Shown: positions 7,028-7,515 of the stretch, piece after piece
Layout of the letters: the number at the start of each line of letters is the position of its first letter
How positions within the stretch are numbered: the first letter of the stretch is position 1
Source of the DNA: an uncultured Ruminococcus sp.
Lineage (GTDB): Bacteria > Bacillota > Clostridia > Oscillospirales > Ruminococcaceae
Length of the DNA stretch: 7,515 bases
NCBI GenBank assembly: GCA_937910385.1
Contig: CALEPT010000234.1
Coordinates: forward strand, 1 to 7,515
Reading direction: 5' to 3'
Program-made: the position numbers and the translations under genes
Notes under the pieces: model-generated
Told to the model about the DNA's origin: nothing
Database searches by the model: none
What the model saw: only the letters and a program-made list of their open reading frames with translations

Positions 7028-7327
7028 CTAAAACATTTTATTCCATAACCACACTAATAAACCACGATTGGTTGTATAAAGCTCTATAATCAAAACACAT
7101 AACAATAATAAAACTCCCCAAGCTATAGACCAACCAGTTAAACCTCTTCTAGCTGACTTATTTGCCTCGTCAAAAAGTCGATCATCCTGAAAAGCTTCGC
7201 TAATTTCTAAATCTGATAAAACATCCTTATAATTTCTTTTCAATTCTTCATATCCTATACGCACTTTCTTTAATTTGTATATTGTTTCAAAAATACATAT
7301 GACCATATACACCATAGAACCCATCAC
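7028..7327 (-). CDS. Small membrane protein of unknown function, probably the C-terminal part of a broken gene
   Basis: I do not recognise the family. The frame ends at TAG (7028-7030). The first standard starts are GTG at 7325-7327 and ATG directly after it, giving about 99 residues. From that start the protein has a membrane helix near the N-terminus (MVYMVICIF), a charged and probably helical cytoplasmic stretch of about 50 residues (YEELKRNYKD, SEAFQDDRLFDEANKSARR), then a second membrane helix (WGVLLLLCVLIIEL) and a short tail ending NKMF. There is no Shine-Dalgarno sequence before the GTG, and coding-like sequence continues upstream of it, so this start is probably not the native one. 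It lies upstream of the defence operon on the same strand but is separated by a promoter, so any link to the system is only positional. Confidence 0.5.
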   Translation of the reverse strand: MMGSMVYMVICIFETIYKLKKVRIGYEELKRNYKDVLSDLEISEAFQDDRLFDEANKSARRGLTGWSIAWGVLLLLCVLIIELYTTNRGLLVWLWNKMF

Positions 7328-7492
7328 AAAAAGTTCTATTATATATATCGTATGCTTCGTAAAAATATCTTTCCAATCTTGCGTCGTTCCAATGTCTGTT
7401 AATACAACTGTAAAAAGGAAGACAAATATCGCAAATAAGTTTGCCTTAAACTTACCAAGAATGCCTATCCGGAACTGCCTACTGAAGGACTC
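7328..7492 (-). pseudogene. In-frame upstream extension of the membrane protein without a start codon
   Basis: Continuous with the frame at 7028-7327, this stretch is open back to TGA at 7493-7495. It encodes a convincing further membrane helix (LFAIFVFLFTVVLTDIG) preceded by a basic segment (RQFRIGILGKFKANL), then DWKDIFTKHTIYIIELF, which runs into the second helix. There is no ATG, GTG or TTG in it. The other two minus-strand frames are closed by TAG at 7478-7480 and 7465-7467. The native protein therefore probably began further right and has been cut by a nonsense change or a frameshift, or a sequencing error lies between about 7465 and 7495. A rare ATT or CTT start is less likely because no ribosome binding site is seen. 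Confidence 0.45.
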
Positions 7493-7515
7493 TCAGACTG
7501 GAAAGAAGACGATTC

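Larger units (their letters stand above)
2046..7515. mobile_element. Putative tRNA-Asn-integrated island, one end (other end outside the window)
   Basis: Inferred from three things. The tRNA-Asn fragment at 2046-2105 keeps its 3' part and loses its 5' part, so foreign DNA should begin on the right. The DNA to the right is clearly more A+T-rich than the secreted-protein gene on the left. The first genes inside are a defence-type operon, typical island cargo. No integrase, excisionase, relaxase or phage structural gene is seen. If the model is right, the integrase and the intact tRNA-Asn lie to the right of this window. The element type (ICE, prophage, satellite or simple island) cannot be told. 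Confidence 0.5.

Noticed and set aside
1..7515. CRISPR array, insertion sequence, integrase, rRNA or riboswitch
   Set aside because: No regularly spaced repeats, no transposase or recombinase motifs and no conserved RNA element could be seen on either strand.

Overview
The window appears to come from a low-GC Gram-positive anaerobe of the Clostridia (Ruminococcaceae/Oscillospirales-like). This is inferred from strong Shine-Dalgarno sites, an A+T-rich right two thirds, a tRNA-Asn with an encoded CCA end, and a secreted beta-rich protein of the kind common in gut Clostridia. No single gene fixes the species. All the protein genes lie on the minus strand.

Left part (1-2046). This looks like resident chromosome. 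It holds the first 582 codons of a signal-peptide-bearing secreted protein whose 3' end lies beyond the window. Upstream are a candidate promoter and an untranslated leader with an inverted repeat. Next come a strong bidirectional rho-independent terminator and the 3' part of a tRNA-Asn(GTT) gene. The tRNA sequence runs from the CCA end through the T arm and anticodon arm into the D arm, then abruptly stops matching a tRNA. The 5' acceptor strand is absent.

Right part (about 2046-7515). A tRNA 3' fragment with no 5' half is the usual signature of an att site left by an element that integrated into a tRNA gene. The geometry puts the element to the right, where the DNA is visibly more A+T-rich. 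Immediately inside that boundary is a two-gene operon, read right to left. A 1084-residue protein fuses a eukaryote-like Ser/Thr kinase domain to a UPF1/DNA2-like (COG1112) superfamily 1 helicase. Its stop codon overlaps by one base the start of a 465-residue protein with a winged-helix region and a possible PLD-like C-terminal domain that lacks a visible HKD motif. This layout matches best the type I Mokosh anti-phage system (kinase-helicase MkoA plus PLD-family MkoB). The second assignment rests mainly on context.

Upstream of the operon is a good sigma-A promoter (TTGACT, 17 bp, TATAAC) with a roughly 147-base leader containing a 7+7 bp dyad and a repeated 13-mer, both candidate control sites. 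At the far right is a small membrane protein frame that looks broken. Its coding character, including a membrane helix, extends upstream of any normal start codon to an in-frame TGA, and all three minus-strand frames are closed there.

How it fits together: the window probably shows one end of a tRNA-Asn-integrated genomic island carrying a Mokosh-like defence operon as terminal cargo. No integrase, transposase, CRISPR array or rRNA is present.
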